From: Siphonodentalium dalli
Taxonomy: Eukaryota; Mollusca; Scaphopoda; Gadilida; Siphonodentaliidae
DNA length: 64,000 nt
Assembly (NCBI GenBank): GCA_032622095.1
Contig: CP136063.1
Location: 32,304,987-32,368,986, forward strand
Reading direction: 5' to 3'
A model generated the notes under the pieces. That model had not been told where the DNA came from. It did not search any database and saw only the letters and a list, made by a program, of their open reading frames with translations. This document shows positions 35,304-47,614 of this stretch, piece after piece (the stretch's first letter is position 1; every line of letters begins with the position of its first letter). The translations under genes were made by a program, and so were the position numbers.

Positions 35304-35745
35304 TGATCACGTTTGAACACGGAACATCCACGCTATGACCACGGGTGACCTCGGCCATAACACGGGTGACCACGGCCATAATACAGGTGACCGCGACATG
35401 AACACGGAGGACATGGCTGAACACGGAGCCATCGCTGGCGGCCGGAGCTTGGCAGGCCGCGGTGGCGGAGCTCGCGGTGTGCGTTACGTAATTAATTATC
35501 ACCTCCCTAGTCCAAAATATATTCTCGAAATTGCTGCTCAAATTGGCAAATGAGCAACATCATTTTATTTAACGGAAATTTCATCGAAATTCAACCCGTC
35601 GATTGTAAAAATTGGCCCAGAGAAAGGAAAGATACCAATATACCGCGATTACTCAAAAAAATAACTTATATATGGGAGTAGGAATGGTACCGATACACGT
35701 GCATTATTTCAAGAAGGGTGCTAACTTAATACTAAACTAGAGGTC
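35304..35745. repeat. CACGG element, copy b (direct duplication)
   Basis: The array TTGAACACGGAACATCCACG and following TGACCACGG units (35304-35425) is followed by the same 300-bp sequence as 34836-35140. The two copies lie about 600 bp apart in the same orientation and differ by a few percent by eye, with small deletions. Confidence 0.8.
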
Positions 35746-36260
35746 TGATTCCATCAACTCAGATATACTTCCATGGTATCGGCATTTCAATGGGTGTTCT
35801 CTATATATCATATAGTTCGAACAAGCGTGGCAGTGTTTATGCCATTCTAATGTATCATGTTACTAACCGACTGACAGTGCGGTGCCCCAAACCAAACGTT
35901 TAGATCGATTCGGTGTGGATATATTTTAGGGCCACTTACCACACCTCCCAAGGATGCCAACATTCTGTCACGAAATTTGGCTTGTCGGATACTATAATAA
36001 GGTAATGAGATATAATACTTAACTCATTCCATATTATATTGCAGTATTCGATCTATGAGATAAGGCTTCGATTATATTTGGTAGAGATAGGATGCCATCG
36101 TATTCTAGAACAAAATATTATAAAGCATGTTGAGGGATTTTGAAAATTCTGTCAAGTTCGGAGTCAGTATCTTTCAGTAGTTTCATTGGTGGAGGATACA
36201 CCGCTCAGTTTGATAATTATAATATTGGCGTAGATTAAGATGCAAGCTGTTCCGAAAGTA
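35746..36260. other. No gene recognised
   Basis: AT-rich spacer with no open frame or repeat that I can support. Confidence 0.4.
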
Positions 36261-36265
36261 TGGGT

Positions 36266-36297
36266 TTCAGAGAGAGAGAGAGAGAAAGAGAGAGTCT
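36266..36297. repeat. GA microsatellite
   Basis: A (GA)n tract of about 28 bp interrupted by one AAAG. Confidence 0.9.
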
Positions 36298-36309
36298 AAA
36301 TAAAAAAAA

Positions 36310-37030
36310 CTGGATTAAATATCGGTTAAACTGCGATCGGTGGAATCTGCTAAACTGTAATCGAGTATTTGCTGAACGCGATTTTGAACTGTTGAACAGG
36401 GGTGGATGTCCGTTAAAATGTTAATTGTGTTCCATCTCTGTACTTGGTTATGCCCATCGATTGCAAGTCATCTGCATAACCTATACCTGACTATCCTATA
36501 GTTAAAAATCGGTTAAGCTACTTTCGGGGGATCTGCTGAACAGTATCCGATGAAGTGCCGAACGTGATTTTAAACTGGGTGGAAGTCGGTGCAATAGTAT
36601 TCCCTCCCTATATTTGATTTTGGTCCATCGATTAAAAGTCATTTGCATTACCTATACCCGACAATCGTCGTTAAAAATATGTTAATCTGCGTTCGGGGTA
36701 ATCTGCTGAACTGTACGTAAAGTGCTGAATGGGATTTTAAACTGTTGAACTATGGTGGAGGTCGGTCAATTGTGAGCCATCCCTGTACTTGGACCATCGA
36801 TTACAAGTCATTTGCACAACCTATACTCTGCTGACTTAGTTAAATTGAGCTAAACTGGCTCACAAGAATCGACTGAACTGCAGCAGCCGCATTGCTGAAC
36901 AGGATGTTTAACTGCTGGACGGGCATGGCGGATTGTCAAACGGTTCCGCAATCTTGTATTGGGAAATAACATATATTTCGTTACAATTGAGTTAAACTGA
37001 ACTCAGGTAATATCCTTGTATGTTGTAACC
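36310..37030. repeat. Diverged tandem array, about 160-190-bp period
   Basis: Four units at about 36316, 36503, 36684 and 36842 each contain GTTAAACTGCG-like, ATCTGCTGAACTGTA-like and GATTTTAAACTG motifs. The first three also share CCATCGATT(A/G)CAAGTCAT and ACCTATACC. They are well diverged and non-coding. Confidence 0.75.
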
Positions 37031-37399
37031 TGCTCCCAAATAGCTGATTCAGCATTTTAGGTGCATCCAGTCAGGTGTGTGCGCACTGAGGTTAGTGAAA
37101 AGGTCGCGTGACATGTATGGTGAAATAAACTGACAGGCATGGATGTACAAGATCTTATTTCAATTGCCAGAGACCTTTTATTCGAATTGGAGTGGTACTT
37201 GGTCACGGAACACGGCCAGAAAATTACACGTTCGATGGTGAATACGAAACCGTCACATTTATTTTATATTAGGAGTGACATGTCCTGTTCATCCTTTTCA
37301 CTCGATGATCTATTATGTGCATTGAATCGAGTCATTGTATCAGCTTCAATTTGTTCTGACATGTTGTTCTTGTTTACAGCTGTATGGGACTGACACTCC

Positions 37400-37562
37400 T
37401 AGTAAAATACCCTTCTGAGTTTTCCTTCTTGTATATGCATGTCCAATACACCCTGTATACAAAACTGAAATTCCTTCAGAGTTTTCCTTCTGGTCTCTGT
37501 ATATGTATAACACTCCCAGATAAATGTTGAAATCCCATCGGAGCTTTCCTTCTGGTACATGT
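37400..37562. repeat. Short tandem repeat (GAGTTTTCCTTCTGGT)
   Basis: Three units of about 70-75 bp each carry GA(G/A)(T/C)TTTCCTTCTGGT followed by a TATATG-type stretch. Confidence 0.75.
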
Positions 37563-37591
37563 ACTCATGAATTGATTTTCCCTTTCATATA

Positions 37592-37976
37592 TCTAATATA
37601 TATTTTGGGACTTCTGTCTGTTTGTCTGTCTGTTTGTCTGTTATCAATGGCCGGGAAAACTGCAAGACTGATTTCGACGAAATTTGATACCTGTGGGTAC
37701 TTTTGTCCGGTGAATGTTTTGGATGGGTCAAATAGTGACCCCGACCTGACATTGAACTTCAAAATGGTCAATTCAAGGTCAAATCGGGTAAAACGGACGG
37801 ATTTCGACGAACTTTGATACCTAGGGGTACTTTTGTCCGAGAGTGTGTTTTGGACGGGTCGAATCGTTACCCCGACCTGACCTTGACCTTAAAAATGGTC
37901 AATTCAAGGTCAAATCGCGCCTTTCGATGGAAAGCAGAGGGGAAACAGCCCGGACGAAGTCGGGCCCACCAGCTAG
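37592..37976 (+). mobile_element. Non-autonomous Helitron-like element
   Basis: A complete 385-bp copy. The 5' end TCTAATATATATTTTGGGAC follows an A. The interior has a CTGT/TTGT microsatellite, ATGGCCGGGAAAACTGC, and two tandem copies of a block with GATTTCGACGAA, GGGTACTTTTGTCCG and CCTGACCTTGACCTT. The 3' end is a hairpin (CCCGGAC/GTCGGG) plus CCACCAG and CTAG (37973-37976), followed by T. The element at 13574 is a shorter version lacking most of the interior. No RepHel protein is present. Confidence 0.82.
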
Positions 37977-39355
37977 TAAATATTTAATTGTAATGATATG
38001 ACTAGCCTGAATTCATGCCGTCTACCATCCGCTAACTACGGCTTACCAAACTCAAGTTCCAACTAGAAATGCCAATAGCAGTAAGTACACATCAGATACA
38101 TAGACACACGTATGATTATATATTGGCAGATCTGAAAAGATGTAAAATCTTCCTAAGGGAGAACTCTACAAAGGTTTTCGTATACAATTAATGTTTATTT
38201 GCCAAAATATATTGAGCAGCTTGATAACTCCCCACTATATACATGTACATGTAAGTAACATGTGATAATCACCAATATACACATGCAATAATGTACATCC
38301 ACAAAATTGATTGTCAGTGTCTCAATATCAGTCTTCAATTTATAATCTAAAAATGCAATACAAGTCAACATTCTAATACATAGTATATTAGGAATTGAGA
38401 AGTATAATATACCTTGCAATTATAGGGGTTGGTTACACAATTACGTTATATCGGATCAAAATATGCATTGCGGTCGTTTCAAACCTAACACCAGTGATAG
38501 GTGGGACTATTATATCCGCTCCATTAATTAGATCACAATTTTACGAATACATGTCTACGCTTTAAATGAAAGGCGTGTATGTGGAAAATATGCTAATTAG
38601 CAACATAGATAAGAGAAAATAAAATGCAAATATGCACGCGGAGGCAGATGATCCAATCGTTATCGCGGGTGTGTACGTATGTCAGTGCCTGGGCGCCTAA
38701 AATTTCACAAGAAAACTTTAAATAGCTTGGACCGGGAAAATACAACATATCAAACAACAAACATTAACCTACTAGATACTATTGCAATCGGCATGTATGC
38801 AACATTGAGAAGAAAATTATGGCTCCCCTTGTCGCGTTCATGTGGTCTAAGTAGGTCGAAAAACTGCATGGAGACAGTATTCTCTGTATAGATCTGCAAA
38901 GATCTAGAGATGTGATAGCGAGTGAAATTAGATATTCTTAATTTTTCACGTAAACGCTATTTATTTACAAAGCCTCTTCCAAACAATCACAAACACTAGC
39001 CATTGTTAAGTACAAATACAATCCCCTCGCACAACAATTACTTTGACTGCCACCCAATATGGCATGGATGTGGCAATTGTAAGTAGCAACATTTGTGCCC
39101 AAAGCTATGTGTAATTATAATTGTAAAACATTTTAACGGATCACAAACTTGTTTATAAATCGATTTACTACTATATGTTTGTGATCGACTCAAGTGTATC
39201 TAAACAGTGTCATTACATTAGGAAATGAATATTCCTTAAGACATCTAACATATATTTACATGGAACTGTCCAATTAAATGTGTAGTGTACTTAGTGCTGA
39301 ACAAAAAGATGTATGAAGTGACTGATTTAACCAAACATATTTGCCTCACAAAATG
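37977..39355. other. No gene recognised
   Basis: Only short frames with no motif. The sequence is AT-rich with many TACATGTA words. Confidence 0.4.
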
Positions 39356-40080
39356 CTGTCACATTAACATTGCGCCTTGTAAAACCCTTCGCAATATCAA
39401 CATGTGCGGGTCCAATTGACATTCACCTAATCTATAGTTCTGTATTAACAGGCAGTATCCTTACTGATGAAAACATCAAAAGTAAAAGTCTGGATGATAC
39501 TGCTGAACATCAAAACACATTCAGATCTCTCGACATATTCATAATAGCATATCCATGGAATTGCTCATTTAGATATATATTGTTCCCCTATCTGATAAAA
39601 CAATGTGTAATTTGGCTGATTTTATATCCGACATCTTCACCACAACATGCTGTTACATTACCAATGCGACTAAGGACACCTTTCAAGATAGCAACCTATG
39701 TGGGTCGAATTGCTATTCACCGAACACTCATACTGAGTCCGTGCCTCCATAACTCTGACATATATATATATACGCCAGTACCAGTAATCGTATGGTCGCA
39801 GAATGGCAGATCAAGAATTTCGAACCCATGTTCAGACTGATACGCTTCATAACCTCTCGGTGAAAGGGCTTCCCTTTTAAGGATGTCCCCGTAGCTGATG
39901 TGGTTAGGTCGTGGATAAGATCATTACAGTCTGGGCTAGACGATGTACCATTCCGGTCGACACATGGCCATTTTGATAAAAAAAATGAGAATTTGTTCAC
40001 GTTCACTGAGTTAAGCAAATATGAGCAATGACCACTCATAATGAGTCCGTGCCTCCATAACTCTCACATATATATTTACC
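39356..40080. repeat. Two diverged direct repeats
   Basis: A block at about 39350-39440 recurs at about 39645-39725 (ATGCTGT(C/T)ACATTA, AT(T/G)GCG, CTATTCACC-like ends), about 295 bp apart. A second pair, GAGTCCGTGCCTCCATAACT, occurs at about 39737 and 40043. The 156-codon open frame (39370-39840) has internal similarity because of the first pair, and I do not call it a gene. Confidence 0.65.
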
Positions 40081-40199
40081 AACCATGTTCCTTACTGACC
40101 TAATCATCAAAGGCATGGTTACAAACCCTATATAACAAGTAATATTACAGCTCAATGCGAGTTACCATTATGAACACTTTCGGAATTTTCTTCGCGAAA

Positions 40200-41460
40200 T
40201 CTAATTAAGTTTTATATTATCTGTAGTTCATTGTTGAGTAACTCCGTTATTTCCAATATACGGGTTTTAATTTTTTTCTTTCAGTTTTGTGATCTGCTTC
40301 TCTCCAAGATTTCTATTATAAATTTCATCTGATTTGGAAAACAAATTTGGTTCCATGGACCACCCCTCTGCTTACCCCACAATATTGAACCGAAACTGGC
40401 CAAATTTGGCGCACTACTTGCGCTCTTTATTCCGGTCACATCGGCTTATGATTCGACCTCCAATAACTTGAAAGTTCGGAGGAGTTCAGGTTGCGAGTCG
40501 TTTGGTCCGTAACGGTAACGTTGAAAGCCTATACATGTAACTCTGGAATATTTAAATGGATTTTCGAAATTCTTTCAGTTTCGTGATCGGCTTATGCTGT
40601 AAAAATTTATATTCTACCTCCCATTAGTTTCTGAGTATTTGCAGTCAAACGGAAAACTGCCTCAATAGAAAAACAATATACTTCATTGGTGACACCATGG
40701 AAGTATAATAATAGAAAAAATATTGAGATGAAAGAATCGCAGTTTAGTAACACAAAATGTTCAGTTGTGTGACCATATGTTATCCTGGCTTTTGTATTTC
40801 ATCTGAAGTGTATGGGAGTGACCCCTCCCCTGCCTCGAAACTGTGTGACGGGATAAGCACATTGTCAACCCAAACCCGGCTCAAAATGCGAACTTTGAGG
40901 GCCCGTAACTTCGTTATTTACCAACGGATTTTAAAACTGTTTTCAGTTTTGTGATCTGCTGCTCTCAGAGATGCAATAGTATGGATTTAATCTGATACGG
41001 AGACGAATAACATTTTGAAATTGACAAGCATATGTGCCCAATTTTAAACTTTGAGGGACCAAATATCCGACATTTTCCAACGGATTAACGATCTGTTTTC
41101 AGTTTCCTAATCAGCTTGTACGGTAGATGTTATATTCCAAGTTTCATCTGATTCTGAGACCAAAACAAATTGGGACCTGTGACCACCCCCTCTCCAAACC
41201 CCCAATAGTGAACCGAACCTGGCAGATTTTGGCGCACCACTTGCGCTCTTTATTCCGGTCACACCAGCGTGTGATACGGCTTTTATTGTCGGATACTTTC
41301 AGAGGAGTTGCGGTCGTTAGCAGATCAGCGCAAAAATGCCAATTTCCAGGACCAACAACTCTGGTGTTTCTGATCGGATTTCAAAATTTCGTTTTGCTGT
41401 ATGATCAACTTCACTCATGGAATGCGCATACCTTAATAGACTACTTTCGTTAAGATTTTT
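40200..41460. repeat. Diverged repeat block around TTTCAGTTTTGTGATCTGCT
   Basis: The motif TTTCAGTTT(T/C)GTGATC(T/G)GCT or a variant appears near 40280, 40575, 40940 and 41097. After the first and last, a longer shared stretch includes GGCGCAC(T/C)ACTTGCGCTCT and TTATTCCGGTCACA. This is an old tandem or segmental duplication; no coding frame is shared. Confidence 0.7.
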
Positions 41461-42059
41461 TTTTTCGAAAAATTTGCCCCTACCCCAATGTAAAAATATA
41501 TGACCGACCCTGTCCAGTTTTTGTTTTCGCAATGAACTGACAACTACCAAGAGGACTGCGAAAACCGAATTCGGTTATCTACAATTATTACAAAAGAACA
41601 GCTGAGTACAACCAATTTGAGGTTTGCCTATTTATGGGCGGTAACTCCTCAGAAAAAGCTCGGACACAAGTTTTGATGCCGTTGGTCTGTAGGGCATGTC
41701 GAGTTGTGCATACGGTCCAATTTTCGACGCTCTGCTCCTTATAATTTCCGAGATAATAAAATGACATGTTTTCGTATAAGGGGAGATAACTCTGCGAAGA
41801 AAGCGCGGACAATATTCGTTATGCGACTAAGGCATAAAACTCATTTGCCCCAACATACTTACCAACTTTTATTTTTCTACTGCTCATACTTTCCGAAATA
41901 TAGTGATTATAAAAGTGTTGAGTATTTTAATAATAATAATAATAGTGAAAAATATTTTTTTTTAAATTTCATTCCGTGGCGAAGCGTTCTGGCGACACCT
42001 TCATTTTCAGTATCCCTTAGATACCTACGTTCCCTAGAGATTTCACGGTCCTCCTCCAA
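41461..42059. other. No gene recognised
   Basis: Short frames on both strands overlap with no family resemblance. A TAATAATAATAATAG microsatellite lies at about 41930. Confidence 0.4.
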
Positions 42060-42325
42060 TTAGTTTCTGAGTATTTTCAATAAAACGGAAAACGGCCCCA
42101 ATAGAAAAACAATATACTTCGTTGGTTACACCATGGAAGTATAATAACTCGAATATTTTGACAATAACATATGACTATATATATTTATTAAATCTTATAG
42201 ATTTACATCTTCCTGTTGTTAGATCGAAAATATCTTGATAAATATCTTGATAAATGTTCAATTTAGTTTCAATTTAGAATTTGTCTGGTATCAATGTCCG
42301 TTTAGTTTTAAACGAACATTCGAAC
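42060..42325. repeat. Dispersed repeat shared with 35138-35300 and 40628-40715
   Basis: The first half (TTTCTGAGTATTTTCA, ACCATGGAAGTATAATAA) matches 40628-40715. The second half (AACTCGAATATTTTGACA, TTTACATCTTCCTG, AATGTCCGTTTAGTTTTAAA) matches 35138-35300. The joint suggests a composite or chimeric repeat. Confidence 0.75.
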
Positions 42326-43187
42326 GTTGTGTCGGATCAGAACCTTTCAACTTATTTTACTCCAATATATTTACACGAACATATTCTTAATATGTGTTAA
42401 AAGAATAATATATTCTGACCTGATATAATTCGTTACATGGAAACTATTTCGATGGATGGATGGCTTGGTTTTGCTAATTCTTTCATACATGTATAATCGA
42501 TATCCGTAACCAGCGCAGAGGGCTTCAGCTCAAAATGTCCCTATTTTAAATTTGATTTTACTGCAATATTTTGTTTACAGAAATATGTGATTATGTTTTA
42601 TATATATTAAACGAATAAAATATTCAAAATGATAATCGGTCGTTACAAGCATGGCAATTATGTCCACGGAAACTTATTTATTGTCAGTGTTGTTAACCTG
42701 CATGTTAGGGTATTTACTGCTATTGATGACCATAACCTGCGTGTGTGTATATTCGACCTCATGTCAAGTGCCCTCCCATACGTTTTACGATAATATTTAT
42801 TTTTATATACTATATTGAAATTAATTAACGTATGGGTCAATTCAAGTTTCAACTTTTAAAAAACGGTGGTCAGTGATAAGTTGGTCAGCTGATTATAAAG
42901 CATTTTAAAAACACATTGCTTCTTTATAGCATTATGATATAACCCCATGCAGACACCATTGAAGGCAGAGAGGTCAGCTAAATTAAGTACAATTAGACAA
43001 ATAGTGTAGATACCGTTCGTTTTGTGTGATTTTAGTGTGGTATTGAAATTTTTTTGTTTTAGTTTAAATTTAAATTTTTGAAAATGATTTTTTACCAATG
43101 CAACTGAAATAGTCCTGGCAAATTCAAAAAAGAATCTAAAATTAAAATGTATTGTTTTGAACGTTATGTCCATCAATACAACTATAA
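42326..43187. other. No gene recognised
   Basis: AT-rich. Minus-strand frames 42658-42852 and 42856-43176 are low-complexity, rich in Phe, Asn and Lys, and not convincing. Confidence 0.4.
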
Positions 43188-43325
43188 CGGTAATTTAAAA
43201 AATGGCAGTAGGAAGACGACCAATCCTGGCCATACTGCCCCTGTACAAAACAAATTCTCCACTTGTTCTCACTGCATGTTGTAATGTAAATGTTTTGTGC
43301 GAATAAAGTATCTAATCTGAACTAA
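43188..43325 (+). mobile_element. Possible LINE 3' end
   Basis: GGCCATACTGCCCCTGTACA is followed by TGTAATGTAAATGTTTTGTG, an AATAAAG and a TATCTAATCTGAAC tail. This arrangement resembles the 3' UTR of animal LINEs ending in a short simple repeat. No ORF or target duplication was found. Confidence 0.45.
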
Positions 43326-45437
43326 CAAAAATCTTGGGCAATCTTTGAGGGGCAGATGTACGGGGTGCAATCGTCCTTATCCCGCGATTAGAAACTGTAC
43401 TCTGTAACCGATGTCCCATATCCGTAAACTCCGTGTGAAATTGTCTCTCCGATGTCCAATGCATCATGCATGTATGTGCGTAGGACGTGGAGTCTATGTT
43501 GTGTACAAATCATGTAATGCCTGCAAAGACCTGTTCAGTTATCACTGTAACTGCATGTTCCGCAGGCACCCGGAAATTAATAACGGATGGACAAAAATGA
43601 GACAATGGGCTAATCAAGCCATTGTCTAGAGATTATCAAAAGGGTGCCATTTCCTGCTATGCCTTTTAAAAAGCGGCGATGGGTGAAGTCAGTGCTCAAG
43701 AAACCGCCGATTTTGTTTTATATGAGATATGGACATTTGAATTAAATTAACTCATTCGATGTCAGATTCGGTCGTACCAAGAATGGGAATGTTCCCCGCC
43801 TGTAATATGTCTGTATTGCCTCTTTCTAAGGAGAGATTGAATATATTACAATACACAGACGACAGTATAAATAGTGATTTGGGTTTTGAGAAAAAATAAC
43901 AGGAATATTGAATGTGATGGAAGCTCAGAATGCTTTGTGATTGGTATGTCGAAATGAGTGATAACTGGACTAAACGACAAATTTTCAAGTGTGAAAAACT
44001 TTCCAGAAATGGTAAATGGAATCTATGTTGTTTGGAAGATCAGGTAAGCACCAATTGAACATTTGCGATATATGTTTATTTATGAAATGCTGATTTTTCT
44101 CCGATTATTTTGACAGAAACATGCGAATATTGTGTCAATTTCAAAAGCGTTTCTGTGGATATCAGAGTCCGTTATCAGATCGAAAATATTTACACATGAA
44201 CTTTGTTTAGTTAACCTGGGTGTTGATGTGGGACGTGCGGAATACCAACAAATTATTGTTTATGTTTTACCGGTAGTTCATTGTTTTATTTTTCTCGTTT
44301 TATTTACAAGACAGTTTTTGTTTTACTGTACCACACGCAAAATATTATCAGGAAGTTAATTATAAACACTCGGGTTTTAACTGTCTGTTTCCAATATATC
44401 AATCCTCGACGACACGAATAGTATCTGTGATGTCAATTTACGAATAATTCCATAATATCAAATGACGGAATTATTTAAGATTGATTATGTGATCGAATTG
44501 ATGTTATTGTACGCATCAAATGAATCAGACTCATTTTACTTGCAATATTTATCTATTGAAACATTATATTCTATGCGAAACACGTACTCTCGCTCGATTT
44601 AGGGTAGGTGAGAAGTAGATGTGGGTTATGAGAGACACATTTACACAAGCTGGTCAGTGCGCGCGTAATCGGCGTTTATAAAAGAAAATTACCAGACATT
44701 TGTACATTAACGTAATTTTTTTAATGAATCCGTGTGAAATATTTATTACTGAAATATCTCGCCAACATGGGTGCACTGGAACTGTTATGTAGAGTGGGAT
44801 GTCATAATGACAACAAACTGAATAAAACATTTGATGTTTATTTGAATAACATTTTTTACAGTCATCAACAACAATTAATTTGTTATTACTATGAATATGG
44901 ATATGCCACGTACAGCTTATATAACAATTTATCACATAATTAGCCCATAAAACCAGTTTAGTAATTATCGATAAGACACACGTGTAATATCAGTGCGTGT
45001 GATGACATCACACCATTCTTTAAATGACGTGCGATCGCTGCAGTTTATTATTGTTGTTTTCGATGAATATTTTGCGTTTATTTGATCATGTGATAAAAGG
45101 TATCTCGCACTCGATCTATTGTATACGTAATTTATCAACCTCGTCCACTAAATTTTATTTGAGCCTCGGTAAAAATCCGTTCAAATCGAATTTAGTAAAC
45201 TTGGTTGATAAATTCCATATAAAATAGAAACTCATCTGAGATGCTCAATATCTAAAATTAATAAAGTAACATGTTTGCGGTTTGTATTTGCCCAATTCTC
45301 GGGTCAATTGTTCTGTGTACATGTAACCGTTTACTATTTGATATACATGTATGGAGTCCAAATATTATAATGAGAATATTGAACATTAAATTAAAATTTA
45401 AAACTTTAGTTACGTTTTGAACATTAAATTCGAAATT
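43326..45437. other. No gene recognised
   Basis: Several open frames of 67-93 codons exist. The one at 43411-43629 (plus) is cysteine-rich (CPMHHACMCVG, CNACKDLFSYHCNC), but I cannot tie it to a zinc-binding family and its context gives no support. It may be worth a protein search. Confidence 0.35.
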
Positions 45438-45441
45438 TTAA

Positions 45442-45807
45442 AGTGATGTGAAACACTCCGGTAGGCTGATCAAATAGAAATGGAGAATAATCTTGCTGAA
45501 CGTAGTTATTTTTACAAATATTATATCCAAATCGACAAAACACACCGTAATTCATATATATTCATTAAATACAGTGACCCCCCGATGGCGAAATCGTTTG
45601 TGTTAATTTACCGCCGATAGTTGCCTCCCGAATCGGGAAGTAAATTTTTACAATTGAGCGTAGTTCAGGCGATGTTTTCTATGATGTGGTACGACGATTT
45701 GTTTGAGATTTTTGGCAATGTTAGTAGAATTCTACATTCCCCGAGTTGGCATTGCGCCTGCATACTAACTATACAATTTCACGCACCCGAACAAGTGCAT
45801 TATGTCT
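45442..45807 (+). mobile_element. MITE-B copy 1 (TTAA target duplication)
   Basis: A 366-bp element with TTAA at 45438-45441 and 45808-45811. The termini are AGTGATGTGAAACACTCC on the left and GAACAAGTGCATTATGTCT on the right. The two ends are unlike each other, so the inverted repeat is minimal. The interior matches the inverted copy at 58403-58757 near its ends and around CGAAATCGTTT and CCGCCGAT. Confidence 0.8.
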
Positions 45808-45811
45808 TTAA

Positions 45812-46305
45812 CTTATGAATTTTTGAAATGTTATATCCAATTTTTCAGCCATTTGTTAGAACACGATATCGCCGCTCAAACTACCGAAACCATTTGCGTA
45901 CATGTAATATGAACAAACACAAGAAAATAGTAATGCCAACTAAAATAAAATGCGACAACAAAACATGACACGGATATAAAGGTCATAGACACAGATAAAC
46001 AAATATGCATATATACTTCAATATATGAAATTGTTTTTTATTATAAATTTTTTTATCTGACAATTCTTTATTCATTGACGAAATCAATCCGGGCCAAATA
46101 TACCCTAAAAAGCCTACCGCAAGTAATCCTGCGGCAACTCTTTGATGTCGCGGATTATTCACATCTCCCGCTCTGTCCCTGAAAAGAGTAGGTGCCTCTC
46201 TACAATGGGATGCAGACCACGGGGTAAACACTGCTGACCACGCTATTAACATGGATGACCACGGCATGAACACGACTTCAACACGGATGACCACGGAGTA
46301 CACTC
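45812..46305. repeat. Segmental duplication, unit 1
   Basis: The flank just outside MITE-B (CTTATGAATTTTTGAAATGT through ACACGATATCGCCGC) and a 290-bp block (about 46020-46310: TGTTTTTTATTATAAA, CTGACAATTCTTTATTCA, GATGTCGCGGATTATTCACA) are both repeated in unit 2. It ends in CACGG-type minisatellite units. Confidence 0.8.
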
Positions 46306-46990
46306 AGAGTGCATAATATGTCTTTAACTTATGAATTTTTGTAATGTTATATCCAATTTTTCTGCCATTTGTTAGAACACGATATCGCCGCACAAACTAC
46401 CGAAACTATAGTTTTAAAGCCAAATGATGTGTTAAAACTATAGTTCAAAATATGAAATTGTTTTTTATTATAAAAGATTTTATCTGACAATTCTTTATTC
46501 ACTGACGAAATCAATCAGGGCCAAATATACCCGAAAAAATCCTACCGCAAGTAATACTGCGCAACTCTTTGATGTCGCGGATTATTCACACCTCCCGCAC
46601 TGTTCCTGAAAAGAGTAGGTGCCGCTCTGCATTGGGGTGCAGACCACGCCGTAAACAAAGCTGATCACGCTATTAACACGGCATGAACACGACTTCAACA
46701 CGGATGACCACGGCGTGCACTCAGATGACCACGGCATGTACACGCCGTGTTCAGACCGTTTTTGAACACGCTGGCCATTTTGCCGTAATTGATCACGCTA
46801 AGAACACGACTTCAACACGGATGACCACGGCGTGAACTCGGGTGACCACGGCATGTACACGCCGTGTTCAAACCGTTTTTGAACACGCTGGCCATTTTTC
46901 TGAAGTTGACCACGCTAAGACCACGCGCGATTTTTCCGTGTTTTTTCCGTGTTAAAATGTTGGCCACGCGTGGTTTTGAAAAAAACACGG
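46306..46990. repeat. Segmental duplication, unit 2, with CACGG minisatellite locus 2
   Basis: It starts with GTGCATAATATGTCTTTAA, the last bases of a MITE-B terminus, then repeats unit 1. A larger array follows (about 46640-46975) of CACGGCGTGAAC, CACGGCATGTACACGCCGTG and GTTTTTGAACACGCTGGCCA, with two direct copies of about 130 bp near 46680-46930. Words such as ACACGCCGTGTT are palindromic. Confidence 0.8.
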
Positions 46991-47612
46991 GCCTTGTACT
47001 GTACATCATGCCGTCTCCAGTTAGATCAAATGTACTTAAAACTGAAATTTACTGATTTATATTTCAAAGTTACCTGTGAATTATCCCATTGTGTTGCATT
47101 GCGTGTTATAGTGTCGAATGACCATGGTCGACACAAAGTATGCATTATTTAGTTTAGACATAATAACTTTATTCTGCCAGCCAACAAAAGGTGTGCATAA
47201 TACAGCTGGGGTATAGGTTACACTTAATCCAGACAGTATGTCTCTCAATGAAGCGTGGACACCATTTTCTATTCAACGGCGGTGCATTCTCATCATCGTC
47301 GCGCAAACACCACTACCCCCGACCTGGTTATAGCCCAGAGTATCCCAGAGTCACGTTCGGTATATGGTGTTAACTGTTATCGTCCCGGAGCGGTTTGACA
47401 ACTGAAATAACGCTGACTGTTCTTAGATCTGCGCGTTTTAGTGTCGAATGACCATGTTTGACAACAAGTATGCATTATCTAGACATAATAACTTTATTCT
47501 CCCAGTCAACATAAGGTACGCAGAAAACAGCTGGGGTAGAGGTTACACTTAGTCTAGACAGTTTGTCTCTCAATCAAGCGTGGACACTATGTTCTATTCA
47601 ACGGTGGTGCAT
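46991..47612. repeat. Diverged direct repeats beside the CACGG array
   Basis: GTGTCGAATGACCATG, AGTATGCATTA, TAATAACTTTATTCT and AAGCGTGGACAC occur in the same order at 47110-47255 and 47430-47590, about 325 bp apart. Between them is the GTTAACTGTTATCGTCCCG block that also flanks CACGG locus 1 (34390-34470). This ties the two CACGG loci into one repeat family. Confidence 0.7.
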
Positions 47613-47614
47613 TA

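Noticed and set aside
35335..35553. Gly/His-rich ORF over the CACGG array
   Set aside because: Its periodic residues come from the 9-bp minisatellite units.
39370..39840. 156-aa ORF
   Set aside because: It spans two diverged direct repeats, and its internal similarity is explained by them.
43411..43629. Cys-rich 72-aa ORF
   Set aside because: Cysteine spacing does not fit a zinc-finger family that I can name, and no neighbouring exon is visible.
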